DNA from: Tianweitania populi | GTDB lineage: Bacteria > Pseudomonadota > Alphaproteobacteria > Rhizobiales > Rhizobiaceae | Direction: 5' to 3' | Length of the DNA: 64,000 nucleotides | Assembly: GCF_014652875.1 (NCBI RefSeq) | Contig: NZ_BMZQ01000006.1 | Coordinates: 1 to 64,000 of the forward strand | Part shown: one piece after another, positions 34,287 to 43,752 of the stretch | Position numbering within the stretch: position 1 is the first letter of the stretch | Layout: each line of letters opens with the position of its first letter | Position numbers and translations under genes: made by a program | Notes under the pieces: generated by a model | Told to the model about the DNA's origin: nothing | Databases searched by the model: none | What the model saw: the letters and a program-made list of their open reading frames with translations, nothing else

Positions 34287-35660
34287 TTGCTCCTCAAATC
34301 CGCTTGGAAAGCTCGACTAGGAGAAGGCGCTTCGCCCTCTGAGAGACTTGCAGCTGCTATGGCGGCCGACATCCTTGACGGAAAAATCGAGACGGGCGGA
34401 AGGCTGCCTGCGCACCGTGACTTGGCTTTTCAACTTGGTATCGGTGTTGGGGCCGTCACCCGCGCCTATGCAGTGTTGGAGCGCCGTGGCCTCGTCCGGT
34501 CGGTGAAAGGACGCGGAACTTTCGTTGCGGCCGTGCGGGGGCGTGGAGCTTCTGTCATCGATCTTGGGCAGAATACGCCGCCTGCGATGCTGAGCGAGCG
34601 CGTGTTGGGACAAACTCTGCGACGGTTGTCCCATCGCATTGATCCATCGATGCTCACAGCCTATCCACCGCCCGCCGGCCACGACGAACACCGGCGACTG
34701 ATGGCTGCGTGGTTCGCTGACCTGGGCGTTACGGCTGAGGCCGAAAGACTTATTCTGTGCAATGGGGCTCAACAAGCACTGTCGCTGGTCTTCAGGCTCC
34801 TCGCGAAAGATACGATGATCGTGACGGAGGCGTTTACCTATCCAGGGGCGATCGCGCTCATGAATGATAACGATTATCGGTCGGTAGGCATATGGCTCGA
34901 CCGCGATGGCATGCTGCCCGACGAACTAGAGAAAGTGCTGTGCGTCAAGCAGGGACCAAAGCCCAAGGTGGTCTATGTGACGCCAACCATGCATAATCCT
35001 ACGACTGCAACGATGACGCTTGCGCGCAGAGAAGAAATAGTTGCTGTTTGCCGGCGTTATGATGCGTGGATCGTCGAAGACGACGTCTACGCTTTGTCTG
35101 CAGCGAATGATGTTCCCGCTCTCGTCAATCTAGCGCCGGAGCGCACCTTCTACATCAACGGCCTGTCGAAGACCCTGAGTCCGGGGCTTCGCTTAGGCGC
35201 TCTGCTGGTCCCGAGACCCTTTATAGTGAAGGCTGAAGCTACAATCCGTGCTTCCGGCTTGTTTGCATCGCCCCTTTCGTGCGCGGTGATGGGCGAATGG
35301 CTGGCGAGCGGGATCGCCCACTCGATGCGTGCCAGCGTGCGCGAAGAAGCGAAGCGCCGCCGGTCGCTCGCCTTGTCAATGCTTGGCGATGCAGTTGAAA
35401 CTCCACTTCACGACGGGTTCCACTTATGGATTCCGATGAGCCGGCCATCTGCGGACCAAATTGCAACCGCTGCAGCAGCCCTTGGGGTCAATGTCACGTC
35501 GCCCGATAGCGTTACGGTTGATGCAGGGAATAACGCATCTGGCATTCGTCTTTGTCTGGGAGGCCCTTCGCTCGTAGATTTGAGCACTGGTCTGATCGGT
35601 ATTGCTGGCTTACTTGGCCGTTTGAGATACTCGACGCCGCACATCCATCCAGTCGCCTGA
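34287..35660 (+). CDS. MocR family (GntR-HTH plus aminotransferase) regulator
   Basis: 457 residues. Start is TTG at 34287 with AGGAG upstream. The first 75 residues are a GntR winged helix (GGRLPAHRDLAFQLGIGVGAVTRAYAVLERRGLV) and the rest is a PLP-dependent aminotransferase class I fold. The lysine is in YINGLSKTLSPGLRLG. Such proteins use PLP and an amino acid as effector. The divergent target is the peroxiredoxin-LysE-DUF1127 operon. Confidence 0.92.
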   Translation: MLLKSAWKARLGEGASPSERLAAAMAADILDGKIETGGRLPAHRDLAFQLGIGVGAVTRAYAVLERRGLVRSVKGRGTFVAAVRGRGASVIDLGQNTPPAMLSERVLGQTLRRLSHRIDPSMLTAYPPPAGHDEHRRLMAAWFADLGVTAEAERLILCNGAQQALSLVFRLLAKDTMIVTEAFTYPGAIALMNDNDYRSVGIWLDRDGMLPDELEKVLCVKQGPKPKVVYVTPTMHNPTTATMTLARREEIVAVCRRYDAWIVEDDVYALSAANDVPALVNLAPERTFYINGLSKTLSPGLRLGALLVPRPFIVKAEATIRASGLFASPLSCAVMGEWLASGIAHSMRASVREEAKRRRSLALSMLGDAVETPLHDGFHLWIPMSRPSADQIATAAAALGVNVTSPDSVTVDAGNNASGIRLCLGGPSLVDLSTGLIGIAGLLGRLRYSTPHIHPVA

Positions 35661-35687
35661 GGCCTTACTACAGCCAGCGCGGGTCGC

Positions 35688-36116
35688 TCATGAATTCACG
35701 GCGACGACGGTCCCCTGCGCTACGGCGCATAAAGTTTCTACTCCCTGACAAATTACGAAAACGTCGCACTGGCAGACTGATTGCCGCTTACCGGCGTGCA
35801 GTGCTCTCGCACGTGCAACGAGTGCAGATCCCTGGGCGGGGCGGAGGTAATTAATCTTGAATTCCGATGTTACCGCGTCGCCGCCAAGCGCGATCCCGCC
35901 TGCAAATGTGACAGCGTTGTCTGCCATGTAGCTCAGAACACCGCCGTGTACGAAACCGTGCTGCTGTTTAAGAGTCTCGCCGATGGATAAGTAGATCTCT
36001 ACGCCATCTGAACCGCATGAATGCAGCTCTGCCCCAATGAACGCTGTAAACGGCTGGTTACTAAATATCTCGCGAGCGTATGCCAAAATATTGTCAGGCT
36101 TAGATCCCACGCTCAT
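35688..36116 (-). CDS. PaaI-like thioesterase (hotdog fold)
   Basis: 142 residues. HGFVHGGVLSYMADNAV is the PaaI/acyl-CoA thioesterase signature (catalytic Asp in MADNA, His in VHGGVL), followed by INYLRPAQGSALVARARALH. It hydrolyses an acyl- or aryl-CoA. It follows, 27 bases past, the mocR 3' end on the other strand, and lies downstream of the EamA-led operon (its start is 33 bases beyond the 526-residue gene), so it may be its last gene. Confidence 0.85.
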   Translation of the reverse strand: MSVGSKPDNILAYAREIFSNQPFTAFIGAELHSCGSDGVEIYLSIGETLKQQHGFVHGGVLSYMADNAVTFAGGIALGGDAVTSEFKINYLRPAQGSALVARARALHAGKRQSVCQCDVFVICQGVETLCAVAQGTVVAVNS

Positions 36117-36149
36117 GTTCGCTCACATTCCCTATCCCGGCAGGCGCCC

Positions 36150-37730
36150 CTACAGGTAGCCCTTCTTTCGCCAATGGTTGATCGCAAAGGCGTCCTTTGA
36201 AATTCTCTCACCAGCAAGCAGTCTCTCGTTTGCTCGCAAAAGGTTCTTTTTCGCCAATCGGAAGATTGCGATCGCGCGCTCAAGTTGAGCGCGGCCTAGC
36301 CAAGCCACCTGGACAGGTGCGGTCTCCAAAGTTGGATCTTCGAGGAATCTGACCTCCACAAACTCTGTGCCATCGGCCGCAAGCGCAAGTTCATAAAAGA
36401 ACTGATGACTGCCGTCTGTCTCAACCGTAACATGCAGCAGCGCGGGCAGCCCATGTTGCGCATCCGGTTGCCGAAATCTGCATAAGGTATCTTCCAACCA
36501 GAGGCCGTCGCGGTCACTGCTATCAAAATCATCGTATGGCTCGACAACCGCAAGGGCGAGCAACGCTTTCAGATCAGCAGGGGCTATTGCATCGCTTAGA
36601 CACCTCCGTGATGCTGCAAAACGCCGTACGGCGGACCATCCTGTCTCGAGTAAGCCACGCACCTCCATTGGCGCATTGGCTTTTAGATGTCGCCAAGAGT
36701 TGTTCGGAGAGCAGTGCCGCCACCTAACCCGTAATTGCGGATAGGTCAGTTCCTTACGAATTTCGTTCCATTTCAGCTTTAATCTGTCGAACAGAGGAAG
36801 CGACGAATTGCAGGTTTCTACGAGCACCGCGTAACTGTCCTGGCGTTCGAAATATAGCGAGCCTACCGGTGTGCGACTGTTGGCACTGCACCGCACAACG
36901 CGGAACAAGTCCGCATCCGTCCGATACTCAACAGTGCCAAGCCATTCATCCGGGCCGCCGGGAAGCAAAAACTTCGGTGACAAAGCCAGGAGAATGTTCG
37001 CCTCATTAAGTGCTTGGTCGGCAAACATCGCCGACATTGCGATGTCGTCTTCGTACAAGGGAGCAGGAACGATTACACTTTTCCCTTCAGCAAGTGCGTC
37101 GAGCATCTCGTCGCGCGAAAGAGAGCCATCGTACGGATTGATAAATTCTCGCTTTATAAACTGTGCCAAAGCGTCCTGATCGCCGAGGCGCCAGCCGTCC
37201 CCGCCTGGTGTCTCGTCCAGAATGCATCGATCGAAGTGGCGGTCTCCCCTAATGCGAACTCGATATGCTTCCGTTGTGATGGCCATGCCCGCAAATGCGC
37301 TGCCGTTCACTACAATGTCACCGTGGTTATAATCTCCCCAGAAAAGCTGACCTACCGTGAAATTGCCGTCTATGTAGATTTGTTGTCCTCCGACGATCGC
37401 GTTTTGGCAAACAACATTACCGGTCACGATTAGTCCGGAAGCTCCGTCGCTGTGCGGATTGGAAATCGTAGCCGATACTCTCAAATCGCCACGGACGAAT
37501 ATCAGGAAAATCACCTCCCCATTTCCGAGAGGGTTCTCTAGATCAAGGGTCTCCAGTGCGAGGGACTGATCGTAGAACAATACGACCTCATCGTTAAGCT
37601 CGCCCTTATTTCCCTTGTTGCGTTCAACTGCCCAGCAGTCCGGAGGGAGCAGATCCTCGATCTCGCGGAAAGGAACTCTGAACGCGTCAAATTCGTGTAG
37701 GTAACGACCAGTCTCTGAGTGAAGCGCCAT
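36150..37730 (-). CDS. large protein with beta-helix-like repeats, unknown function
   Basis: 526 residues, ATG at 37730 with GAGG upstream. Residues about 75-180 have repeated G-D/N turns (IFVRGDLRVSATISN, LIVTGNVVCQNAIVGG, IYIDGNFTVGQLFWGD) as in bactofilin or left-handed beta-helix proteins. The C-terminal 300 residues are different and predicted globular. No signal peptide. Third gene of an operon headed by the EamA transporter. I do not recognise the family; it may be a scaffold or an immunity-type protein. Confidence 0.65.
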   Translation of the reverse strand: MALHSETGRYLHEFDAFRVPFREIEDLLPPDCWAVERNKGNKGELNDEVVLFYDQSLALETLDLENPLGNGEVIFLIFVRGDLRVSATISNPHSDGASGLIVTGNVVCQNAIVGGQQIYIDGNFTVGQLFWGDYNHGDIVVNGSAFAGMAITTEAYRVRIRGDRHFDRCILDETPGGDGWRLGDQDALAQFIKREFINPYDGSLSRDEMLDALAEGKSVIVPAPLYEDDIAMSAMFADQALNEANILLALSPKFLLPGGPDEWLGTVEYRTDADLFRVVRCSANSRTPVGSLYFERQDSYAVLVETCNSSLPLFDRLKLKWNEIRKELTYPQLRVRWRHCSPNNSWRHLKANAPMEVRGLLETGWSAVRRFAASRRCLSDAIAPADLKALLALAVVEPYDDFDSSDRDGLWLEDTLCRFRQPDAQHGLPALLHVTVETDGSHQFFYELALAADGTEFVEVRFLEDPTLETAPVQVAWLGRAQLERAIAIFRLAKKNLLRANERLLAGERISKDAFAINHWRKKGYL

Positions 37731-37741
37731 TCAAATGTTCC

Positions 37742-38182
37742 TCAAACATGAAACCACACTTGCTTCAATTTCACACCGAGAATTTCCTCCAGTTTCTCGA
37801 TGATCTGCGGGGCAAGAAACGTCTCCGGGCTGGATATCGCCAATGAATATCGAGCAAGGCCAGACGGTGGTTCGTAAATTAGCTCATTCAAATTCGTCGA
37901 CGCCTGACAACATGGCGTAACTATCCGCAAGTCCTGAAAGCCTTTGGCGTAAGCAGCCTCCATTGCTACTCCCCACCAGGCCCCGGCGTCGGCGCGACAG
38001 GATGAGCAATACACGCCCTCCCAATTTCCCCCGGAGTCGACGAGTTGCACGCGCTCAAAGAAGCGGCCTGAAATATTTGGATGACTTCGGGAAAGGAGCT
38101 CAACAGCCAACTCGGACTGCCGCCGAGTTGGTTGCCAGTTAGGATCAGAGGCGGCTATCAGCCTCAGCTCTGTATCGCTCAT
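37742..38182 (-). CDS. hypothetical protein with a possible zinc ribbon
   Basis: 146 residues. CSSC in the middle (GVYCSSCRADAGAWW) and CC about 30 residues later (VTPCCQAS) could form a zinc-binding ribbon. The N-terminus and C-terminus are helical and the protein is soluble. Its ATG overlaps the EamA stop by 4 bases and it precedes the beta-helix gene by 11. Family not recognised. Confidence 0.6.
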   Translation of the reverse strand: MSDTELRLIAASDPNWQPTRRQSELAVELLSRSHPNISGRFFERVQLVDSGGNWEGVYCSSCRADAGAWWGVAMEAAYAKGFQDLRIVTPCCQASTNLNELIYEPPSGLARYSLAISSPETFLAPQIIEKLEEILGVKLKQVWFHV

Positions 38183-39129
38183 GGTGTAATCCGTTCACTG
38201 ACGATAGAGTTCGTCTGCTTGGAAACTGGACGCCTTTTCTTCCTCAAGGCTACGACCATGCCTGCTGTCACTAAGCTGGCTCCCACTATTGCGGTCGGGC
38301 TAGGTCGTTCCCCGAGAAACAGAAGGCCGCCCGTCAACGTCAGGCAGGGCACTGCCGCAGTGAACGTGGATACCTTTTCTGGACCGAGCAGGGATGTGGC
38401 ACGAGTGTAGATGAAGATCGATCCAGCACCGATAAGGACACCTTGAAACCCGGCTTGCACGACTAAGTCACGCCAGTCTGCGTGAAGAAGCATTTTGTCG
38501 GCGAAGAGAAGGTAGACGGGGAGGAAGGCTACTGCAGAGCAGACTGAAACCACCGCGGCTGCTTGGACAGCTGGTATGCCGAGCTTTTTGGCATAGAGAC
38601 CATATCCCGACCACGAAAATGATGCTGCGATAAGACAGAAGTCACCAAGAAGGATCTCTGCAGTAGTCGCGGCGCTCCCTTCCCACAGGATTCCGACAAC
38701 ACCTACCGCTATCAGCCCGAGGCCAGCACGGCGGCCTGTTGGCGTCCGATGAGCGCCGAACGCTGCAATTAACAAATACGTCGTAAGTGCAAGGGTGCCG
38801 TGGATAAGTACCCCTCCATGGCTGGCTGGAGCGAGTGCGAAGCCGGCGTACGCGAGCAACGCGAAACCCAGGCCTCCAAGCGCCGCTAACAGGAGCATCT
38901 CTACGGCATGGAACTTTTTGACCTGCCCAATTCGGAGGAAGGGAAGCAACAACATCGCGCCGATGCCGAAGCGCAGCGCGGCAATGTCGGCGAGATGCAG
39001 GGAAGTCGACAATCCCGAGCGCGAAACGAGGACGAAGGCAGCGAACAAAAAGACGACTAGTGAAGCGTAGACGATGCCTTTCAGCTGTGACCGCAAGGAC
39101 GGTTCAGAACTCTTTTCACACTCGGCCAT
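38179..39129 (-). CDS. EamA/DMT-superfamily transporter (second)
   Basis: 316 residues from the ATG at 39129; a TTG eight codons upstream lacks a better site. Ten membrane segments and a basic C-terminus (ALRKKRRPVSKQ). RFGIGAMLLLPFLR and the second-repeat GAGSIFIYTRATSLLGPEKVSTF are typical. It heads an operon with the zinc-ribbon and beta-helix genes and has a strong TetR-type operator about 47 bases upstream. Substrate unknown. Confidence 0.85.
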   Translation of the reverse strand: MAECEKSSEPSLRSQLKGIVYASLVVFLFAAFVLVSRSGLSTSLHLADIAALRFGIGAMLLLPFLRIGQVKKFHAVEMLLLAALGGLGFALLAYAGFALAPASHGGVLIHGTLALTTYLLIAAFGAHRTPTGRRAGLGLIAVGVVGILWEGSAATTAEILLGDFCLIAASFSWSGYGLYAKKLGIPAVQAAAVVSVCSAVAFLPVYLLFADKMLLHADWRDLVVQAGFQGVLIGAGSIFIYTRATSLLGPEKVSTFTAAVPCLTLTGGLLFLGERPSPTAIVGASLVTAGMVVALRKKRRPVSKQTNSIVSERITP

Positions 39130-39175
39130 TTGGCGGTCTCCCTCACGGCTCAAGCATATTTCCGGACGGACGGTT

Positions 39176-39197
39176 TGATACTCACTAATGAGTATAC
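39176..39197. promoter_or_regulatory. TetR-type operator candidate, copy 5
   Basis: TGATACTCACT followed by AATGAGTATAC; 19 of 22 positions agree with the consensus and the outer right half is perfect. It lies upstream of the EamA gene that starts at 39129. Confidence 0.65.
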
Positions 39198-39213
39198 CTA
39201 CACGGACGACGGC

Positions 39214-39687
39214 CTACTCCGAGGTCTGTTCGTTTGGCGTTTTTAGATCTAAGCTCAACCGAAACGCCGTGATCGCAAAGTGTTCGCGAAGATAGAACCG
39301 CTGCCCGAGCGTGTTGGTCATCGGAGTGTCTAGTAGGATCTTGCCACATCCCGCAGCAGAGGCCGTGACCTTTAGATATTCGATCATCCGGCTGCCAAAT
39401 CGTTGACTTCGTGCTTCCGCCTCAACGATCAGGTCGTCAACATAGAGATGGGCGCCGTGGACGAGACTCTCTCTCACGTAAAAGCCCGCCAAAGCAACAA
39501 CTTGGTCTGAGGTCGTGTAAACAGCGAGCTTGTACCCAGATGCTCGCTGTCGCTTCCAACGGTCGACAAATTCGTCTTCTGAGGCCAAGCGAGGGCGAAG
39601 TTGCCGCATAAGATCAAAGCAGCGTCGAACCATTTGCTCATCGGCCGCCAGACTTATATCGCGAGATCCGTCATCTGTTTCGGTCAT
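39214..39687 (-). CDS. GNAT family N-acetyltransferase
   Basis: 157 residues. A GNAT core with the acetyl-CoA-binding turn QRFGSRMIEYLKVTASAAGC and the beta strand KLAVYTTSDQVVALAGFYV. The substrate is unknown. It starts 3 bases past the stop of the CMD-family gene and is probably cotranscribed with it. Confidence 0.8.
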   Translation of the reverse strand: MTETDDGSRDISLAADEQMVRRCFDLMRQLRPRLASEDEFVDRWKRQRASGYKLAVYTTSDQVVALAGFYVRESLVHGAHLYVDDLIVEAEARSQRFGSRMIEYLKVTASAAGCGKILLDTPMTNTLGQRFYLREHFAITAFRLSLDLKTPNEQTSE

Positions 39688-39689
39688 AT

Positions 39690-40148
39690 TCAGATATTCG
39701 GTTCGAATCGAAGGCCGATTGCGATACGGTTCCAGTTATTGATAATGCCGATCGCCGCGGTTAGGAAAATCGCCTCCTCCTCGGTGAAGAGCTCAGTCAC
39801 CCGGTCCCAGCGCTCGTCATGTACACCGCTCTGCCTCAGGTCCGTCATGGCCTCCGCCCAAGCGAGAGCTGCAGTTTCTCGCCGATTGAAAATGCCAGAA
39901 TCCGGCCACGCAGCCAGCAGGTCCAACTTCGTCTCTGACACGCCTAGACGTCGCGCCTGAGTAAGATGATGTTGTATGCAAAAAGCGCAGCCATTAATTT
40001 GCGATACCCTAATATCGACAAGTTCAATCAACTCAGGCTCGACTGTAGACTCTTTTACCGCTTTCCCGATCAACGACAGCCCGGCGTATACCTTCTCAGC
40101 GGATGAGGCGAATGTTTTATAGTCTATTCTACTGGAAAGCTTCGTCAT
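39690..40148 (-). CDS. carboxymuconolactone decarboxylase family/AhpD-like protein
   Basis: 152 residues. The redox motif CxxC (NGCAFCIQHHLTQAR) and the surrounding helices match AhpD-like members of the CMD family, which act as peroxidase adaptors or hydroperoxide reductases. First gene of a pair with the GNAT gene. The alternative, a genuine lactone decarboxylase, is less likely because the CxxC is intact. Confidence 0.85.
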   Translation of the reverse strand: MTKLSSRIDYKTFASSAEKVYAGLSLIGKAVKESTVEPELIELVDIRVSQINGCAFCIQHHLTQARRLGVSETKLDLLAAWPDSGIFNRRETAALAWAEAMTDLRQSGVHDERWDRVTELFTEEEAIFLTAAIGIINNWNRIAIGLRFEPNI

Positions 40149-40193
40149 TTCGTCCTCGCGTTAAAGCGGCGTGATTTGCCTTGGTTTTAATTA

Positions 40194-40994
40194 TCATCGT
40201 AAAACGGCGAAGGGCCGTTTGGTGGCGCTTTGAATGTGAACATCCATCTCGACTTGATATAATTCACGCAAAATACTTGTGGTAATGACGTGTTCTGGCG
40301 ATCCCTGATCAACAACCTGACCTGACCGCATTGCGATGATCTCATCGCAAAAGCGTGCCGCCATATTGACGTCATGCAGGATTACGACCGTTCCCATTCC
40401 GACATCGCGCGACATCCGTCGGATGAGGGAAAGCAGCTCAGACTGGTACTTAATGTCCAATGCCGACGTCGGCTCATCTAGTAAGAGACATTCCGGCTGC
40501 TGCGCGAGAAGCATAGCGAGCCACGCACGCTGTTGCTCCCCGCCGGACAAGCTTGCCGTGAGGCGTTCTGCAAGCGGACGCAGTCCGGTCGTGTCGATCG
40601 CAGAGCTAACAATCTGCTGGTCCCCTTTGGTGAAACGTCCGAATGGACCGTGCCAAGGATACCGACCCAAGGCGACAAGTTCCTTCACCAACATTTCTGA
40701 AGCGCCAACGGTTTGTTGAGGAAGATACGCAAGTCGTCTTGCAAGGTCGCGTGGTTTCCAATTCTGCAAATCTTGACCTCGGAAAAGAATTCGTCCGGTT
40801 CCAAAGGTCTGTTGTCGTGCAAGGATTTTCATAAGGGTGGATTTGCCGGATCCGTTCTGCCCTATAATACCGGTCACATGGCCATGCTTTATAGAAAGTG
40901 AGACAGAATTCAGCAGACGAATGCCCGTGCCGGCCGCGTGATAGCTGACGTCGGAGAGCTGAAACAAGGGAGCAGGGAAACTTCCGTCCATCAT
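40194..40994 (-). CDS. siderophore ABC transporter ATPase (FhuC/FecE type)
   Basis: 266 residues from ATG at 40994, which overlaps the upstream stop as ATGA. Walker A is GQNGSGKST near 45, the signature LSGGEQQRAWLA and Walker B LLLDEPTSALD follow, with ILHDVNMAARFCDE. This energises import of ferric siderophore. It is the last gene of the receptor-binding protein-permease-reductase-ATPase operon. Confidence 0.92.
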   Translation of the reverse strand: MMDGSFPAPLFQLSDVSYHAAGTGIRLLNSVSLSIKHGHVTGIIGQNGSGKSTLMKILARQQTFGTGRILFRGQDLQNWKPRDLARRLAYLPQQTVGASEMLVKELVALGRYPWHGPFGRFTKGDQQIVSSAIDTTGLRPLAERLTASLSGGEQQRAWLAMLLAQQPECLLLDEPTSALDIKYQSELLSLIRRMSRDVGMGTVVILHDVNMAARFCDEIIAMRSGQVVDQGSPEHVITTSILRELYQVEMDVHIQSATKRPFAVLR

Positions 40995-41752
40995 TCCGCA
41001 TCCGATGCTATCGAAGTTTCCGGCACGCCATGCTTCCAATAGTTGACCACAGAGAAATCGCTCCGGTTCAAGGAAGGAAGCTGTCGGAGGTAGTTCCGGA
41101 TCGGGCGCGCCACACCAGCCTCCACTCCGACCCAGATGAAAGGTCGCCGAGTCGCAAGCCAGGAATGACTTTGGATCGTGTCGAGAAGTGCATGTTTCTG
41201 CGACTTGATTGTCCAGAGCACATCCAGCTCAGCAGCAGACTGAAAATCCAATTTATCTTCCATGCTATCGATCTGAATGATCGCAACAGCATGGGCGCTG
41301 GAAGGGAGTACTTCGACTGCCTGCCCGATGCCGGGAATAGCCGTTTGATCGCCGAGGAAGAGGAACCATGAGTGTTGGCCAAGGATAGCAGGCGAACGCT
41401 CCCATATGCCGACCCTATCACCTTTGCACGCCCGTGCGGCCCAACGTGAGGCGATACCCTCGTCGCCGTGCAGGACGAAGTCGACATCGATTTCACCCGC
41501 TTCAGGTCGATGGTTCCTGACAGTGTAGGTTCGAGTGGTGCAATTGTGAGCGGTTAGGCGGCCATTTGACGTCAGCTTCGGCCAGACCGGCTCCATATCG
41601 ACGGGTGGGATCAAGAGCTTGACATGCGGCGCGATCGCACCCGGAGGTAGGCTGAAGTCTCGAAGCTCGGGTCCGCACAGCGTGACGCGCTGCATTGTCG
41701 GCGTAATACGCCGGGCCTCCCTGACCTGCGCGATGCGAATCCCGTGGGTCAT
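40991..41752 (-). CDS. siderophore-interacting protein (FAD ferric-siderophore reductase, ViuB-like)
   Basis: 253 residues from the ATG at 41752, which overlaps the permease stop (ATGA). FAD-binding RTYTVRNHRPEAGEIDVDFVLHG is clear, then FVLHGDEGIASRWA and a C-terminal NADPH-binding half (FLFLGDQTAIPGIGQ). Reduction of Fe(III) releases iron from siderophore in the cytoplasm. Located between permease and ATPase genes. Confidence 0.9.
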   Translation of the reverse strand: MTHGIRIAQVREARRITPTMQRVTLCGPELRDFSLPPGAIAPHVKLLIPPVDMEPVWPKLTSNGRLTAHNCTTRTYTVRNHRPEAGEIDVDFVLHGDEGIASRWAARACKGDRVGIWERSPAILGQHSWFLFLGDQTAIPGIGQAVEVLPSSAHAVAIIQIDSMEDKLDFQSAAELDVLWTIKSQKHALLDTIQSHSWLATRRPFIWVGVEAGVARPIRNYLRQLPSLNRSDFSVVNYWKHGVPETSIASDAE

Positions 41753-43752
41753 TTGCTCATCAACCACATAAGATATGGGCCGCCGATGAAGGTTGCGAGC
41801 ATACCGGCGGGTACCTGGTATGGGAAAAGGACGTTCCGACCAACGAAATCAGCGAGCGTGAAGATGGCAGCGCCAACAACTGCCGCACCCAATATTTGTT
41901 GTGCTGGTTTCCTAAGCCCCATCAAGCGAGAAATGTGCGGTGCCATCAGTCCAACAAAGCTCAGCGGACCTACAAGGAGCGTTGATGCAGAGGTTAGCGA
42001 GGCTGCAAGTAGTATGATTATCAGCCGGCTTCTTTGAAGGCTAACGCCAAGTTCCCGTGCCACTACATCACCAAGTGGTGCAATGGTAAGCCATCGCTCG
42101 AGGAAAAGCGTTGTCGGTATCAACAATCCAGCGATAAGTAGCGCTGCTTTCGCCTCCTCCATTGTCACATAATAAGTGGAGCCTGCCATCCACCCAAGCA
42201 GCGTTTGCGTTCGGGGATCTCCGCTGGCAATCGCAAGCGAGCTCGCTGCACCTAACAATGTTCCTAATGCTATACCGGTGAGGATCATACGTTGCGGTGT
42301 GTATTCAGTCCGTCTGCCGAGTGAGAGAAGAATGGTGAGAACAAGCGTCGCTCCTGCCATGGCGGGACCGAACCGCCAGAGGATGCCCTCGTTCGCGTCG
42401 AACAGAAATAAGGCGACGATAACACCGAGACTTGCACCAGACGAGATACCAAGCACCTCAGGGCTTGCCATGACGTTACCGGTCAGCCGTTGCATGAGCA
42501 CGCCGGCAACCGCAAGCATGGCTCCTGCGGCAAACGCCGAAGCGATTCTCGGGAAGCGCCATTCGAGAAGCGACTGGGCGTCGGTTCCAATGGCTAAATT
42601 CCACCCCGAACCGCTCTGGCCAAGCAGGAGGGATATCATCAAGAGGATCAAGAGTGATCCTGCTATCCAACCCAATGGAGCGCGGGAGCCGACGGTCATA
42701 GTCCGAAGTCTCTGTTCCGAGAACTGCCGCGGAACCCCTGCTCGGAGTGTACGGCGGGCCACAAGCCAGAGCAGCAGTGGAGAACCCAGAACTGCCGTGG
42801 CGACTCCAGTCGGAATCTCGTGGAACGATGCCCCCGCGATCTGCACAAACTGATCTGTCAGGAACAGGAGAAAAGCCCCGGCTAATGCGCTCGCCAGCAG
42901 CCTCGGACGGATTCGCCGGACACCAACCATCCGGGCTACCGATGGAGCTGCAAGGCCGACGAAGCCAAGCACACCCACGGAAGACACGACCGCCGCACTC
43001 ACGAAAATTGCGAGCCCCACCAGCATCAGCCGTGCCGTTCCTGTCGATACGCCCAGACTGCGGGCCTGCTCGTCTCCCATTCCCAGGATCTCGAGCTGAC
43101 GCGCAAATACGAGGGCAAGGATCACCGCTCCCACGGTTCTCGGGAGAAGATAGCAGACGGCACTCCAATCGTTCTGGTTCAGGGTTCCCGTAGACCAAAT
43201 GAAGACATTCGATAGACGCTCATAATAAAAGAAGCTGACGACTGACGAAAACGCTCCACAATAGAGGCTAACGATCAGACCTGCCAAGATAATTGCCACA
43301 GGCTCTAGTCGTTGTCGCCACGACAGAGCAAAAACGAGGGCAGTGGCAACCGTGGAGCCGGCGACTGCAACCCATTCCGCGCCATAATCCAATAGGAAAG
43401 GCAACCAAAGAGTGGCGACGACGAGCGCAGTGGAAGCACCGGCAGAAACACCCAGAGTGGTTGGCTCAGCTAGCTGATTGCGTAAAACGTGCTGCAACAC
43501 GCATCCTGCAAGCCCCAGACTGGCGCCTGAGAGAATGGCAACAGAAGCGCGCGGAAGGAGGCTGTAGAAGAATACAAGTTGCCGCACGTCTTCGACGTCC
43601 GGCCCTCCAAGGGCTTGCAGCCAAAACCCAAATGGCAATTCAGCCTGAAGGGTGTAGAAAAGCAGGCATAAAGGTGAGGCAGCACAAATGCCCAGCAAGA
43701 ACCGAATGGAATTCGAGGTGTTGCGCGCGAAGACGGCTGGTTGATCACTCAT
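41749..43752 (-). CDS. fhuB: fused siderophore permease (FhuB type)
   Basis: 667 residues, a tandem fusion of two FecCD permease domains, as in FhuB. The first contains LPRASVAILSGASLGLAGCVLQHVLRNQLAEPTTLGVSAG and the second FRFPRIASAFAAGAMLAVAGVLMQRLTGN-type repeat with PEVLGISSGASLG. About 18-20 membrane helices. It imports ferric hydroxamate siderophores through the inner membrane and works with the binding protein and the ATPase in the same operon. Confidence 0.92.
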   Translation of the reverse strand: MSDQPAVFARNTSNSIRFLLGICAASPLCLLFYTLQAELPFGFWLQALGGPDVEDVRQLVFFYSLLPRASVAILSGASLGLAGCVLQHVLRNQLAEPTTLGVSAGASTALVVATLWLPFLLDYGAEWVAVAGSTVATALVFALSWRQRLEPVAIILAGLIVSLYCGAFSSVVSFFYYERLSNVFIWSTGTLNQNDWSAVCYLLPRTVGAVILALVFARQLEILGMGDEQARSLGVSTGTARLMLVGLAIFVSAAVVSSVGVLGFVGLAAPSVARMVGVRRIRPRLLASALAGAFLLFLTDQFVQIAGASFHEIPTGVATAVLGSPLLLWLVARRTLRAGVPRQFSEQRLRTMTVGSRAPLGWIAGSLLILLMISLLLGQSGSGWNLAIGTDAQSLLEWRFPRIASAFAAGAMLAVAGVLMQRLTGNVMASPEVLGISSGASLGVIVALFLFDANEGILWRFGPAMAGATLVLTILLSLGRRTEYTPQRMILTGIALGTLLGAASSLAIASGDPRTQTLLGWMAGSTYYVTMEEAKAALLIAGLLIPTTLFLERWLTIAPLGDVVARELGVSLQRSRLIIILLAASLTSASTLLVGPLSFVGLMAPHISRLMGLRKPAQQILGAAVVGAAIFTLADFVGRNVLFPYQVPAGMLATFIGGPYLMWLMSK

